Shown: piece after piece, positions 18,004-27,608 of the stretch
Layout of the letters: each line of letters opens with the position of its first letter
Position numbering within the stretch: position 1 is the stretch's first letter
NCBI RefSeq assembly: GCF_022343555.1
Contig: NZ_JAKQZH010000001.1
Location: 1,718,108-1,782,107, forward strand
DNA: 64,000 bases
Source of the DNA: Marinobacter sp. C7
Lineage (GTDB): Bacteria > Pseudomonadota > Gammaproteobacteria > Pseudomonadales > Oleiphilaceae
Direction: 5' to 3'
Made by a program: the position numbers and the translations under genes
The notes under the pieces: generated by a model
Told to the model about the DNA's origin: nothing
The model's input: the letters and a program-made list of their open reading frames with translations, nothing else
The model's database searches: none

Positions 18004-19886
18004 GATGCAGGCCTGAGAATGATCGCGGCCAGGGGAGGCAAGGTGAGTTCGAGGGAGCAGGGGCGATCCATCCAGGGCTTCTCACTGGCCTCGAGGCCGT
18101 AGGGATTGCCGGCGTTACTCCCGCCATAATATTCGGAGTCTGAATTCAGTATCTCCACCCATCGACCGCTGTATGGAACGCCGATCCGGTACTGGTGCCT
18201 GGGTACCGGGGTGAAGTTTATGACGACCACTGTAACTTCATCTTCCGAGCGACGGAGATAGCTGATAACGGATTGCGGGGAGTCATGGCAGTCGATCCAC
18301 TCGAAGCCGTCACCATAGTAATCGCGTGCGTGCAGCGAAGGCTCCCGCCGGTAGAGGCCGTTCAGGTCCTGTATCAATTTCTGGAGGCCCCGGTGCTCTG
18401 GGTACTGCAGCAGGAACCAGTCCAGCTCACGGGACTCGCTCCATTCCCGCCGCTGGCCAAACTCTCCTCCCATGAACAAGAGCTTGGAGCCGGGGTAGGT
18501 AAACTGGAAACTGAAGAGCAGGCGCAGGTTTGCCCTCTGTTGCCAGTCGTCGCCGGGCATCTTGTTAAGGAGGCTGGCTTTGCCATGCACGACTTCATCA
18601 TGCGAGAGCGGCAGCATGAAGTTTTCCGAGAATGCGTACAGCAACCCGAAAGTGAGCTTGTCGTGGTGGTACTGACGGTAGATCGGGTCCTGTTGCAGGT
18701 ATTCCAGCGAATCGTGCATCCAGCCCATGTTCCACTTCAGGTTAAACCCAAGCCCGCCGATTTCCGGTGGTCGTGTTACCCGCGGCCAGGAGGTGGATTC
18801 CTCTGCAATCACCAGCGTTCCCGGGAAACGGCTCTGGCAGGTCTGGTTCAGGTTTTTCAGGAAATCGATTGCCTCGAGGTTTTCATGGCCGCCATGGACG
18901 TTGGGAAGCCACTCCCCGGGATTGCGGGAGTAGTTGAGGTAGAGCATTGAAGCCACCGCATCCACCCTCAGGCCATCGATGTGGAAGGTGTCCAGCCAGT
19001 ACAGGGCACTGCCGATCAGGAAGTTGCGGACCTCATGGCGGCCGTAATTGTAGATCAGGGTGCCCCAGTCCTTGTGCTGTCCCCGACGCGGGTCTTCGTG
19101 CTCATAGAGGGCCGTGCCATCGAATCGCGCCAGGGCATGTTCGTCTTCCGGGAAATGACCGGGCACCCAGTCCAGAATTACACCAATACCGTTTCGGTGA
19201 CACTGATCGACCAGGTAACGAAGATCGTCCGGTTCGCCAAATCGACTCGTCGGAGCGTAATAGCCTGTCGTCTGGTAACCCCAGGACTCGTCCAGAGGAT
19301 GTTCGGTAACCGGAAGCAGCTCGATATGGGTGAAACCCTGCTCCCGGACGTAGGGAATCAGCTGGTCGGCCAGCTCCCGATAGGTCAGCCAGCGTCCGGA
19401 TCCATGATGCTGCCAGGACGCGGCGTGGACTTCGTAGACGGAAACCGGGGACTTTTGCCAGACCCATTGGCTGCGCCGGGCCAGCCAGTCACCATCGCCC
19501 CAACTGTAACTGCCACGTTGGACCACCACGGCCGCATTTGACGGGCGTAACTCGAAGAATTGTCCGTAGGGATCCGTCTTGAAGAGCTGTTTCCCGGCGC
19601 GGGTGGTAATCGCAAACTTATACCGGGCGCCGGCGCCAATCCCCGAAATGAATACAGACCAGACGCCCGAAGCTCCGTGCGCTGTCATCGGATGGTGGCC
19701 CGGAATCCAGTCGTTGAAGTCGCCCACGACGCTCACATCGGAAGCATTGGGCGCCCAGACCGCGAACCGCACACCTTCTACACCGTCCCTGGTCTGGATA
19801 TGGGCACCCAGCACATTATAGATATGCCAGTGACGTCCTTCACCAAACAGGTATAAGTCAAAGTCGCTCAGGGTGGGGCTTTCCAT
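18000..19886 (-). CDS. glgB: 1,4-alpha-glucan branching enzyme GlgB
   Basis: About 628 residues from the ATG at 19886: a CBM48 domain ([18 protein letters not shown]), then a GH13 barrel. Catalytic sites seen are [13 protein letters not shown] (nucleophile Asp), [10 protein letters not shown] (acid Glu) and [12 protein letters not shown]. It introduces alpha-1,6 branches in glycogen. It lacks the extra N1 domain of the 728-residue E. coli enzyme. An in-frame ATG at 19943 would add 19 residues but lies at the end of a perfect inverted repeat that looks regulatory, so 19886 (AAGGAAG upstream) is preferred. First gene of glgB-glgA-glgP. Confidence 0.95.
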   Translation of the reverse strand: MESPTLSDFDLYLFGEGRHWHIYNVLGAHIQTRDGVEGVRFAVWAPNASDVSVVGDFNDWIPGHHPMTAHGASGVWSVFISGIGAGARYKFAITTRAGKQLFKTDPYGQFFELRPSNAAVVVQRGSYSWGDGDWLARRSQWVWQKSPVSVYEVHAASWQHHGSGRWLTYRELADQLIPYVREQGFTHIELLPVTEHPLDESWGYQTTGYYAPTSRFGEPDDLRYLVDQCHRNGIGVILDWVPGHFPEDEHALARFDGTALYEHEDPRRGQHKDWGTLIYNYGRHEVRNFLIGSALYWLDTFHIDGLRVDAVASMLYLNYSRNPGEWLPNVHGGHENLEAIDFLKNLNQTCQSRFPGTLVIAEESTSWPRVTRPPEIGGLGFNLKWNMGWMHDSLEYLQQDPIYRQYHHDKLTFGLLYAFSENFMLPLSHDEVVHGKASLLNKMPGDDWQQRANLRLLFSFQFTYPGSKLLFMGGEFGQRREWSESRELDWFLLQYPEHRGLQKLIQDLNGLYRREPSLHARDYYGDGFEWIDCHDSPQSVISYLRRSEDEVTVVVINFTPVPRHQYRIGVPYSGRWVEILNSDSEYYGGSNAGNPYGLEASEKPWMDRPCSLELTLPPLAAIILRPAS

Positions 19887-19919
19887 AGACCAGGCATCTT
19901 CCTTACGGGTTCCCGGGTA

Positions 19920-19943
19920 TTGAACGCCTGCATGCGCGTTCAA
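19920..19943. promoter_or_regulatory. Inverted repeat in the divergent glgB/glgC region
   Basis: TTGAACGC, eight bases, then GCGTTCAA: perfect 8-bp arms in the 194-nt region between the divergent glgB and glgC starts. A second, weaker pair (AACAAT at 19956 and ATTGTT at 19983) and a TAATAT-like -10 element near 19990 lie beside it. The shape suits a dimeric repressor operator controlling one or both glycogen operons; the regulator is not identified. Confidence 0.4.
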
Positions 19944-20080
19944 AAAATGACCTGTAACAATTCTAGGTCATAATCCCGTGATATTGTTCTAATATTATTA
20001 CGGCGGTAAGAGGGCTGTCGATGTGCCGCAAAGGCGCACGGCAGACAGCATCAAGCCAGATGGTTTGCAGGGAAGGATTC

Positions 20081-21346
20081 ATGCATACGGCCAAGCGTTT
20101 TGTCAGTCGCCTCACTCGCCAGACGCTCGCTCTGGTACTTGCCGGGGGGCGCGGCTCCCGGCTTCACGATCTCACCAAATGGCGTGCCAAGCCCGCCGTT
20201 CCTTTTGGCGGGAAATTCCGGATCATCGATTTTCCACTGTCCAACTGCATCAATTCGGGCATAGGGCAGGTGGGGGTGATCACCCAGTACAAATCCCATT
20301 CTCTGATTCGCCACATTCAACGGGGTTGGGGGTTTTTGCGGGGGGAGCTCGACGAGTTCGTCGAGCTGTTGCCCGCACAGCAAAGGATTGAGACCTCCTG
20401 GTACGAGGGCACGGCAGACGCTGTGCTGCAGAACCTTGATATCATCCGAAGTCACCAGCCCGAGTATGTCCTGATACTGGCAGGCGATCACATCTACAAG
20501 ATGGATTACGGCACCATGCTGGCCGCTCATGTGGAGAGTGAAGCGGACATCACCGTTGGCTGCATAGAGGTTCCCATCGAAGATGCATCCGCGTTTGGTG
20601 TGATGGATGTGGATGACGAGATGAGAATCCGGGAATTTGAGGAGAAACCCGCGAATCCCCGGCCCATGCCCAATAACTCGGGCAGGGCGTTGGCCTCCAT
20701 GGGCATTTACGTGTTCAGTACCCGAATCCTGTTTGAGGAACTCATCCGGGATCATCAGTTACAGGGAACTTCCTCCCACGATTTCGGCAAGGACATTATC
20801 CCCTCGGTGATCCGCCGTTTGAGGGTCATGGCGTTCCCTTTCAAGGATCCGGTGCAGAATGGGCCCGCCTACTGGCGGGATGTGGGTACGATCGATTCCC
20901 TCTGGAAGGCCAATCTCGAATTGATCGGGGTGAGCCCCGAGCTGAATCTGTACGACTCGAACTGGCCGATCTGGACCTATCAGGAACAGTTGCCGCCCGC
21001 CAAGTTTGTTTTTGACGATGAAAACCGCCGTGGTACCGCCGTGGATTCGATGGTTGCCGGAGGTTGCATTGTTTCTGGCGCCATGGTCCGGCATTCGTTG
21101 CTGTTTTCCCAGGTCAGGGTTCACTCTTTCAGCGAGGTGTCTGATTCGGTGATTTACCCCGATGTGGAGATCGAGCGGAATTGCAGAATTCAGCGCGCCC
21201 TGATTGATCGTGGATGCAAGATCCCGGAAGGGACCCAAATCGGATTTGACGAGGACGAAGACCGCAAGCGCTTCTATGTGTCCCCGAAAGGAATTGTTCT
21301 GGTAACCCCCGAGATGCTCGGGCAGGACTATCCCCATGGCCTCTGA
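20081..21346 (+). CDS. glgC: Glucose-1-phosphate adenylyltransferase GlgC
   Basis: A 421-residue nucleotidyltransferase that makes ADP-glucose, the committed step of glycogen synthesis. It has the N-terminal [16 protein letters not shown] motif, [15 protein letters not shown] and the left-handed beta-helix C-terminal half. The catalytic-region signature [12 protein letters not shown] is seen. The start at 20081 is chosen for the GGGAAGGA site just upstream; the frame stays open back to 20021. It is divergent from glgB and overlaps the next gene by 11 nt. Confidence 0.95.
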   Translation: MHTAKRFVSRLTRQTLALVLAGGRGSRLHDLTKWRAKPAVPFGGKFRIIDFPLSNCINSGIGQVGVITQYKSHSLIRHIQRGWGFLRGELDEFVELLPAQQRIETSWYEGTADAVLQNLDIIRSHQPEYVLILAGDHIYKMDYGTMLAAHVESEADITVGCIEVPIEDASAFGVMDVDDEMRIREFEEKPANPRPMPNNSGRALASMGIYVFSTRILFEELIRDHQLQGTSSHDFGKDIIPSVIRRLRVMAFPFKDPVQNGPAYWRDVGTIDSLWKANLELIGVSPELNLYDSNWPIWTYQEQLPPAKFVFDDENRRGTAVDSMVAGGCIVSGAMVRHSLLFSQVRVHSFSEVSDSVIYPDVEIERNCRIQRALIDRGCKIPEGTQIGFDEDEDRKRFYVSPKGIVLVTPEMLGQDYPHGL

Positions 21347-23066
21347 CAAAAAAACACCCGTCGTGCTTTGCTGGCACATGCACCAGCCGGGCTACCAGGA
21401 TGTGAAAACCGGCCAGTTTCTGTTCCCGTGGGTTTACCTGCATGCCATCAAGGATTACAGCGACATGGCAGCGCACCTTGAGGCCCATCCAGCGGCTCGG
21501 GCCGTCGTGAACTTCGCCCCGGTATTGCTGGAGCAGATCGAAAACTATCTGGTCCAGATCGAGCGATGGCGTCATGGCGCCGGGGACATTGGGGATCCGC
21601 TCCTGGCGGCCCTGGTCTCAGAATCCTTGCCCGACACGGGGAGCCCGGCGTTTCTGGACCTGATGAACAAAGCCCTGAGGGCCAACCCGGATCGGATTAT
21701 CAAGCGTTTCCCGGCATATTCCCGCCTTGCGGACCTGGCTGAATTCTATCGCTCCAAACCGGACATCCAGCGTTACATAGCACCGACCTTCCTTAGCGAC
21801 CTTCTGGTCTGGTACCACCTGGGCTGGATGGGCGAAACCGTGCGCCAGCGCAATTCCTGTGTTCAGAGCCTTCAGGAAAAAGGGGTCGGATTCAGTCTGG
21901 ATGACCGGAAGGCACTGCTTGATGTGGTTTTCGAGGTTATGTCGGGGATCGGGCCAAGATACCGGCATCTGGCAAAGAATGGACAAGTGGAGCTCTCCGT
22001 CAGTCCGTACACTCATCCGATCCTGCCGCTATTGCTGGATCTGGAGTCGGCCAGGGAGGCCATGCCAGACATAACCCTGCCATCCCATTCCCGATACCCC
22101 GGAGGCGAATTAAGGGCGAGTTGGCAGTTGCAGCAGGCGAGGGAAACCTTCAAGCGCTTCTTCGACATTGATCCCGTGGGCTGCTGGGCCTCGGAGGGCG
22201 GACTGAGCCAGGCAACTCTGAGCCAGCTGGGGAAACACGGGTTCCGATGGACGGCCAGCGGGGACTCTGTGATTCACAACAGCATCAATCTGGCCCGGGA
22301 AAAAGAGGAATTGCCTGAGGAAGCGGGCATTCACCAGCCTTTCCGGTTCGGCGACTCCGATGTAATGGTCTTTTTCCGGGACGATGGGCTCTCCGACCTG
22401 ATCGGATTTACCTATGCGGACTGGCATGCCGACGATGCAGTCGGAGACCTGGTCCACCACATGGAAAATATCGCTGCGCATGCGAAAGGAAAAGCCCGGC
22501 CGGTTATCTCTGTGATCCTGGATGGCGAGAACGCCTGGGAGTATTACCCGGAAAATGGCATCCATTTCCTCGATCGGCTTTACTCGGTTCTTGAAAACCA
22601 CCCCCGATTGAAGCTGACAACCTACCGGGAACTGCTCGAGGAACCGGTATCCGAACCGGTAGTGTTGCCCCATCTGGTCGCCGGAAGCTGGATCTATGGC
22701 ACCTTCTCCACCTGGATTGGCGACCCCGACAAGAACCGTGCGTGGGACCTGTTGTGCGAGGCAAAAAATCACTATGACAGGGTCATGGACAACGGCAGCC
22801 TGAATTCGGACGAGAAGCGAGCCGCGCAGCGCCAGCTCGCCCTGTGTGAGGGATCTGACTGGTTCTGGTGGTTCGGCGATTATAATCCAGCCCAGATCGT
22901 CCAGGACTTCGAGCGTCTGTACCGTCGGCACCTGGTTAACCTGTACGAACAGATTGGATATCCCGCACCCCCGTCAGTGTTCCAGCAACTGAGCCAGGGC
23001 GGTGGTGAGCCCGCCCGGGGTGGGGCTATGCGACCCGGGCATGACAGGGATGCAGAGGCGCCATGA
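21336..23066 (+). CDS. Glycoside hydrolase family 57 protein
   Basis: A 576-residue GH57 enzyme, a retaining alpha-glucan-active family (amylases, pullulanases, branching enzymes). The N-terminal [12 protein letters not shown] matches GH57 conserved region 1. The nucleophile region is [13 protein letters not shown], and the acid/base Asp region is [12 protein letters not shown]. The C-terminal part includes [12 protein letters not shown]. It overlaps glgC by 11 nt and malQ by 4 nt (ATGA), so it belongs to the glycogen operon. It may trim or debranch glycogen, or act as a second branching enzyme. Cytosolic; no signal peptide. Confidence 0.88.
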   Translation: MASDKKTPVVLCWHMHQPGYQDVKTGQFLFPWVYLHAIKDYSDMAAHLEAHPAARAVVNFAPVLLEQIENYLVQIERWRHGAGDIGDPLLAALVSESLPDTGSPAFLDLMNKALRANPDRIIKRFPAYSRLADLAEFYRSKPDIQRYIAPTFLSDLLVWYHLGWMGETVRQRNSCVQSLQEKGVGFSLDDRKALLDVVFEVMSGIGPRYRHLAKNGQVELSVSPYTHPILPLLLDLESAREAMPDITLPSHSRYPGGELRASWQLQQARETFKRFFDIDPVGCWASEGGLSQATLSQLGKHGFRWTASGDSVIHNSINLAREKEELPEEAGIHQPFRFGDSDVMVFFRDDGLSDLIGFTYADWHADDAVGDLVHHMENIAAHAKGKARPVISVILDGENAWEYYPENGIHFLDRLYSVLENHPRLKLTTYRELLEEPVSEPVVLPHLVAGSWIYGTFSTWIGDPDKNRAWDLLCEAKNHYDRVMDNGSLNSDEKRAAQRQLALCEGSDWFWWFGDYNPAQIVQDFERLYRRHLVNLYEQIGYPAPPSVFQQLSQGGGEPARGGAMRPGHDRDAEAP

Positions 23067-24544
23067 GTACGGAGGAAATATCGCAGCGACTCTTCGAGGC
23101 CCGCCGGGCAGGAGTACTGCTTCATCCGACCGCACTTCGGGGGCAATACGGCATATTGGGAGCCAACGCCCGTCAGTTCGTGGATTTCCTGGCGAAGAGC
23201 GGTCTCAGCGTCTGGCAGACACTACCGGTGGGGCCGACTCACAGCGACCTTTCCCCCTACCAGTCGCTTTCTGCGCACGCGGGCAATCCCGAATTTATCG
23301 ACCTGTCAGAACTCGTAACGCTCGGATTACTGAGGCCGGAAGAGCTTGAACCGCCTGAAAAGGCTGACAGGCGGGCCCTCTGCAAACTGGCTGCCGAGCG
23401 GTTTTTTAACGGTGAAGGCCAGCTGCGCTTCCCGGAATTCGAAGTTTTCTGCGCCGAACATGGTGATTGGCTGGAAGACTTCGCCATCTTCTGTGGCATT
23501 CGGGAGAAGCTGCCGGGTATGAGTTGGCCCGATTGGCCTGCGCCACTGCGCGACAGGCACCCCGAGGCCGTGGCTGAATTCGTCCGGAATAATGCGGATT
23601 CGGTTCAGGCAATCCGGTTCGAGCAGTTCCTGTTCCAGTATCAATGGCACTCACTCAGAGATTACGCTGCTGCGCAGGGCGTTCTTCTGTTCGGTGACAT
23701 CCCCATCTTTGTGGCTCACGACAGTGCTGATGTCTGGGCCAACCGGCACCTGTTCAAGCTGGATGACGAGGGCAACCCGACGGTCGTTGCCGGTGTGCCG
23801 CCGGATTACTTTTCTCCGGACGGCCAGCACTGGGGCAATCCTCTCTACGACTGGCACGCCATGGCCAATGACGGATATCAGTGGTGGCTGCAACGGCTCG
23901 AGAGCCAGCGCCAGCTCTTTGACCTGCTCAGGATCGATCACTTCCGTGGTCTGGAATCTTTTTGGGAGATTCCTGCTGCCACGCCAGAACCCCGGTTTGG
24001 ATATTGGGTGGCCGGACCGGGGCGCAGCTTCCTGAAGGCCTGTTTCGAGCGCTTTCCGGGATTGCCGCTGGTTGCGGAAAACCTGGGAATTATCAGCAAC
24101 GAAGTGGAGCAACTGCGAAGGGACTTCAGGCTTCCGGGTATGACGGTGATCCAGTTCGGTTTCGATGGCAGCCCGGACAACCCCCATCTGCTGCATCGGC
24201 ACGAGCCCGGTGACCTTGTGTATACCGGAACGCATGATAACGATACCAGCCTGGGCTGGTATCAAAGCCTGGACGACCACACCCGGGGCTATGTGAACCA
24301 ATATCTCGGTACCGATGGAACCGGCATGCCATGGCCAATTGTGGATGCGGCCTTCCGATCCGTTTGCTGGCTGGCCATTGTGCCGATGCAGGATTTTCTG
24401 GAACTTGGCTCAGAAGCACGCTTCAACACCCCCGGTACGGTTGAGGGCAACTGGACCTGGCAACTGGACCTGTCCTGGTGTACTGACGAGCTTACGGAAA
24501 AGATCCGGGAAGCAGTTTCACGGCATGAACGAATTCGGCTTTGA
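23063..24544 (+). CDS. malQ: 4-alpha-glucanotransferase MalQ
   Basis: A 493-residue GH77 amylomaltase that transfers maltooligosaccharide segments between glucans. Family blocks are VWQTLPVGPTHSD, SPYQSLSAHAGNPEFIDL, the nucleophile region LLRIDHFRGLESFWE, the acid Glu in LVAENLGI, and YTGTHDNDTSLGW. It overlaps the GH57 gene by ATGA. In this operon it likely recycles short glucans released during glycogen turnover so that phosphorylases can act on them. Confidence 0.95.
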   Translation: MSTEEISQRLFEARRAGVLLHPTALRGQYGILGANARQFVDFLAKSGLSVWQTLPVGPTHSDLSPYQSLSAHAGNPEFIDLSELVTLGLLRPEELEPPEKADRRALCKLAAERFFNGEGQLRFPEFEVFCAEHGDWLEDFAIFCGIREKLPGMSWPDWPAPLRDRHPEAVAEFVRNNADSVQAIRFEQFLFQYQWHSLRDYAAAQGVLLFGDIPIFVAHDSADVWANRHLFKLDDEGNPTVVAGVPPDYFSPDGQHWGNPLYDWHAMANDGYQWWLQRLESQRQLFDLLRIDHFRGLESFWEIPAATPEPRFGYWVAGPGRSFLKACFERFPGLPLVAENLGIISNEVEQLRRDFRLPGMTVIQFGFDGSPDNPHLLHRHEPGDLVYTGTHDNDTSLGWYQSLDDHTRGYVNQYLGTDGTGMPWPIVDAAFRSVCWLAIVPMQDFLELGSEARFNTPGTVEGNWTWQLDLSWCTDELTEKIREAVSRHERIRL

Positions 24545-24644
24545 CTGGTCACATATTGACCGGCATCAATTTGATCCTGAAAGTGCTGGTGTATAAAAAA
24601 CAGGCAATTTGTGATTAACGCTGTATCTGTTCAGGGAGGATCCA

Positions 24645-25007
24645 ATGGAACACCGACTCAGCAAGCGCGTCCCCGGCAAACTTTCACTTCTTGTCTACAA
24701 ACGAGGAATGCCCGTCGCCACAGGACAGGTCCGCAATGCATCGCGCCGGGGTGTTTTCGTTTCCACAGACTATGACGATGTGAAGCTGAACCAGACGCTT
24801 GAGCTGGAACTCTGTTACCCGGAAAAAACCGAAAAGCAGCTCCGCAGACTCAAAGCCCACGTTATCAGGAAGTCACCGGATGGCCTGGGGCTTGACTTTG
24901 ATGGAGCGGATAATGATGCGCTCGGCATCTCCAAGCTCCTCAACTGGCTGGCCAGCCACCATGCAACGATGACCTATGATGCCTCCCCGAAGTATCGTGT
25001 CCACTGA
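24645..25007 (+). CDS. PilZ domain protein (c-di-GMP binding motif intact)
   Basis: A 120-residue single-domain PilZ protein. Both halves of the c-di-GMP motif are present: RLSKR (RxxxR, residues 4-8) and NASRRG (NxSxxG), followed by a beta-barrel pattern. A strong GGGAGGAT ribosome site precedes the ATG. It sits 100 nt after malQ and 72 nt before the second phosphorylase, inside the glycogen locus, so it may couple c-di-GMP levels to glycogen use. That link is inferred from position only. Confidence 0.85.
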   Translation: MEHRLSKRVPGKLSLLVYKRGMPVATGQVRNASRRGVFVSTDYDDVKLNQTLELELCYPEKTEKQLRRLKAHVIRKSPDGLGLDFDGADNDALGISKLLNWLASHHATMTYDASPKYRVH

Positions 25008-25079
25008 TTGATGGCCCCATCAGGAGTTATCATGGAAACACCGAAGGCCAGGGCGCAAGACAAGGGGATGTGAACACAG

Positions 25080-27605
25080 ATGACTTTAGCGGCCTACCGG
25101 CCCAGGCAGTTGCCTGAGGCCCTGAACGGTCTGTTCACCCTTGCCCTGGATCTCAGGTGGAGCTGGCATCATGGCAGTGATCTGTTATGGCGCACCCTTG
25201 ATCCCGAAACCTGGGACAGCACCCGCAATGCCTGGCTGGTTCTCAATAGTGTGGCAGGGGACCACCTGGATGAACTCAGCCGGGATTCCGGGTTTCTGTC
25301 CCGGTTCAGGGAGCAGATGGATGCCCACGAACGGTTTGTTCGGGCCCGCACCTGGTATTCCGAACAGGACCTCGATGAACTGGATCGTGGTATTGCTTTC
25401 TTCTGCATGGAATATGGTCTGAGCGAGTCCCTGCCACTCTATAGCGGTGGTCTGGGCGTGCTCGCGGGAGACTACCTGAAGGCGGCCAGCGATCTCGGTG
25501 TTCCTGTGACGGCCGTCGGGCTTCTTTACCAGCAGGGCTACTTCCGCCAGGCCATAAGTACCGATGGTGAGCAGCTCGAATTCTATCCCTACAATGATCC
25601 CACCATGCTTCCGGTATCCCCGCTACGGGATAAGGATGACCAATGGCTTCGCGTTATCGTGCCGTTGCCGGGCCGGGATTTACGCCTGAGAGCCTGGGTC
25701 GGGCAGGTCGGGCATTGCGAACTTCTGCTTCTGGACAGCAACGATCCACGCAACGAACCCGGCGACCGGGGTATCACCAGTGAACTTTACACAGGTGATC
25801 CGGAAAAACGGCTACAGCAGGAGATGGTTCTCGGTATCGGAGGATGGCGATTATTGCGGGCCCTGGGAAGAGATCCGGCGGTGTGTCACCTGAATGAGGG
25901 CCATTGCGCCCTGGCTCTGATTGAAAGGGCTTTCGGATGGGCCTTTGACAAAGAGCGCGACTTTGATACGGCCCGCATGGCTACCAGGGCAACCAACCTG
26001 TTCACAACCCATACCTCTGTTGCCGCCGGGTTCGACCGCTTTCCAAGGCGTCTTATAGAGCTTTACCTCAGCCCATGGCTTGCTGGTCACGATCTGACTG
26101 TGGATCAGCTCATGGATCTGGGGACCCACAATTCGGATCATGATGCCACGGGCGACCCTTTGCTGAACATGGCCTGGCTTGCGCTCAACATGAGTGGACG
26201 GGTAAACGGTGTCAGCCGGATTCACAGAAAGGTTTCCCAGACGATACTCCAGCCATTTTTCCCCCGTTGGCCGGCAGAGGATATTCCGGTTGACTATGTC
26301 ACCAACGGTATCCATACGCCGAGCTGGGATTCCGCGGAGTCGGACGCACTCTGGACTCGCGCCTGCGGAAAGGAACGCTGGCGTCGCCCGATGGAAACCA
26401 GCTGTCCGATGGGCACGATTTCGGACCAGGACCTGTGGGACATGCGGCTGGCCCAGAGAAAACGCCTGATTCGCTACCTGCGTCAGCGCCTGGCCAGCCA
26501 GCACTGTGAGCACACCCCGGGAAATGACCCGGCAGCTGCCTGCGGACTTCTTCTCGACAATGAAACACTGACCCTGGGCTTTGCCCGGCGATTCACTGAT
26601 TACAAACGCCCGGACCTGCTACTCAGTGACCCTGAGCGCCTGCTTTCGCTACTCAATCACCGGGACAAGCCTGTTCAGATCGTTCTGGCTGGCAAGGCGC
26701 ACCCCTATGACAAATCGGGTAAGGCACTGATCCGGAGGTGGAAGCACTTCTCTCGCCGTCCGGAAGCAGAGGGCAAGGTGGTATTCATCGAGGATTACGA
26801 TCTGGGGGTCGCAAACCAACTGATACAGGGCGTTGATGTCTGGCTGAATACTCCCCGGCATCCCTGGGAGGCCTGCGGTACCAGCGGCATGAAAGTCCTT
26901 GTGAACGGTGGCCTGAATCTGTCCCAGTTTGATGGCTGGTGGGCTGAGGCATGGAATCCCGATGTCGGCTGGGCCATCCGGCCCGGCGCCACGTTCGAAG
27001 AACTGAGCCATACCAACGACCACGATGCAGCGGATGCAAGGGAGCTGTTTGATCTTCTTGAGAATGAGGTGGTCCCGGCATTTTACCGGGTTGACCAGGA
27101 GGGCCGGCCGCAGGACTGGATCAAGATGATCCGGGCCAGTATGGACCAGCTGACTCCCCACTACTCAGCCAACAGAATGGTTCGCGAATACGTGGAGAGG
27201 TTCTACCAGCCCATGGTTGCGATGGGCTGCCAGCGTGACCCGGATACAGCACACGCTATGGTCCAGGAGTCCCGGGAGATCAGTGCCCACTGGTCGAGGC
27301 TCCGATTCACCTCGATCGAGGTTGAAGAGCAGGGTGATACGCAGCTCTTCACCGTGGATGTCTACCTGGACGGAGTACCGCCGGAGCGCATAGAGGTCGA
27401 GCTGGTGACAGAAGCTTCAGAATACGGGCCCAGACAGGCACATTCCATGGAGCGAAAACAGGCTATGGAGGGTTCTGCCTGTGGATGGGTTTACCAGTGT
27501 ACGGTTCCTGCGCGTCCGGAAGGGCACTACACCCCCCGGGTCCGGGTAAGAGATGATCGCCTGAACCTGCCGCTGGAGAATTCGTCGGTACTCTGGTTAA
27601 GGTAG
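25080..27605 (+). CDS. Alpha-glucan phosphorylase (GT35), copy 2
   Basis: An 841-residue GT35 phosphorylase, the second of the locus. It shows FCMEYGLSESLPLYSGGLGVLAGD, HLNEGHCALALIE and the PLP-lysine block EACGTSGMKVLVNGGLN, then a C-terminal beta domain. Its N-terminal region (LALDLRWSWHHGSDLLWRTL) aligns with phosphorylases of the TIGR02094 type. It is separated from the plus-strand glgC-GH57-malQ unit by the PilZ gene and may have its own promoter. Having two diverged phosphorylases at opposite ends of one locus suggests different chain-length preference or regulation. Confidence 0.9.
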   Translation: MTLAAYRPRQLPEALNGLFTLALDLRWSWHHGSDLLWRTLDPETWDSTRNAWLVLNSVAGDHLDELSRDSGFLSRFREQMDAHERFVRARTWYSEQDLDELDRGIAFFCMEYGLSESLPLYSGGLGVLAGDYLKAASDLGVPVTAVGLLYQQGYFRQAISTDGEQLEFYPYNDPTMLPVSPLRDKDDQWLRVIVPLPGRDLRLRAWVGQVGHCELLLLDSNDPRNEPGDRGITSELYTGDPEKRLQQEMVLGIGGWRLLRALGRDPAVCHLNEGHCALALIERAFGWAFDKERDFDTARMATRATNLFTTHTSVAAGFDRFPRRLIELYLSPWLAGHDLTVDQLMDLGTHNSDHDATGDPLLNMAWLALNMSGRVNGVSRIHRKVSQTILQPFFPRWPAEDIPVDYVTNGIHTPSWDSAESDALWTRACGKERWRRPMETSCPMGTISDQDLWDMRLAQRKRLIRYLRQRLASQHCEHTPGNDPAAACGLLLDNETLTLGFARRFTDYKRPDLLLSDPERLLSLLNHRDKPVQIVLAGKAHPYDKSGKALIRRWKHFSRRPEAEGKVVFIEDYDLGVANQLIQGVDVWLNTPRHPWEACGTSGMKVLVNGGLNLSQFDGWWAEAWNPDVGWAIRPGATFEELSHTNDHDAADARELFDLLENEVVPAFYRVDQEGRPQDWIKMIRASMDQLTPHYSANRMVREYVERFYQPMVAMGCQRDPDTAHAMVQESREISAHWSRLRFTSIEVEEQGDTQLFTVDVYLDGVPPERIEVELVTEASEYGPRQAHSMERKQAMEGSACGWVYQCTVPARPEGHYTPRVRVRDDRLNLPLENSSVLWLR

Positions 27606-27608
27606 TGC

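Noticed and set aside
16960..18102. 380-codon plus-strand open frame inside glgA
   Set aside because: Antisense to an unmistakable glycogen synthase.
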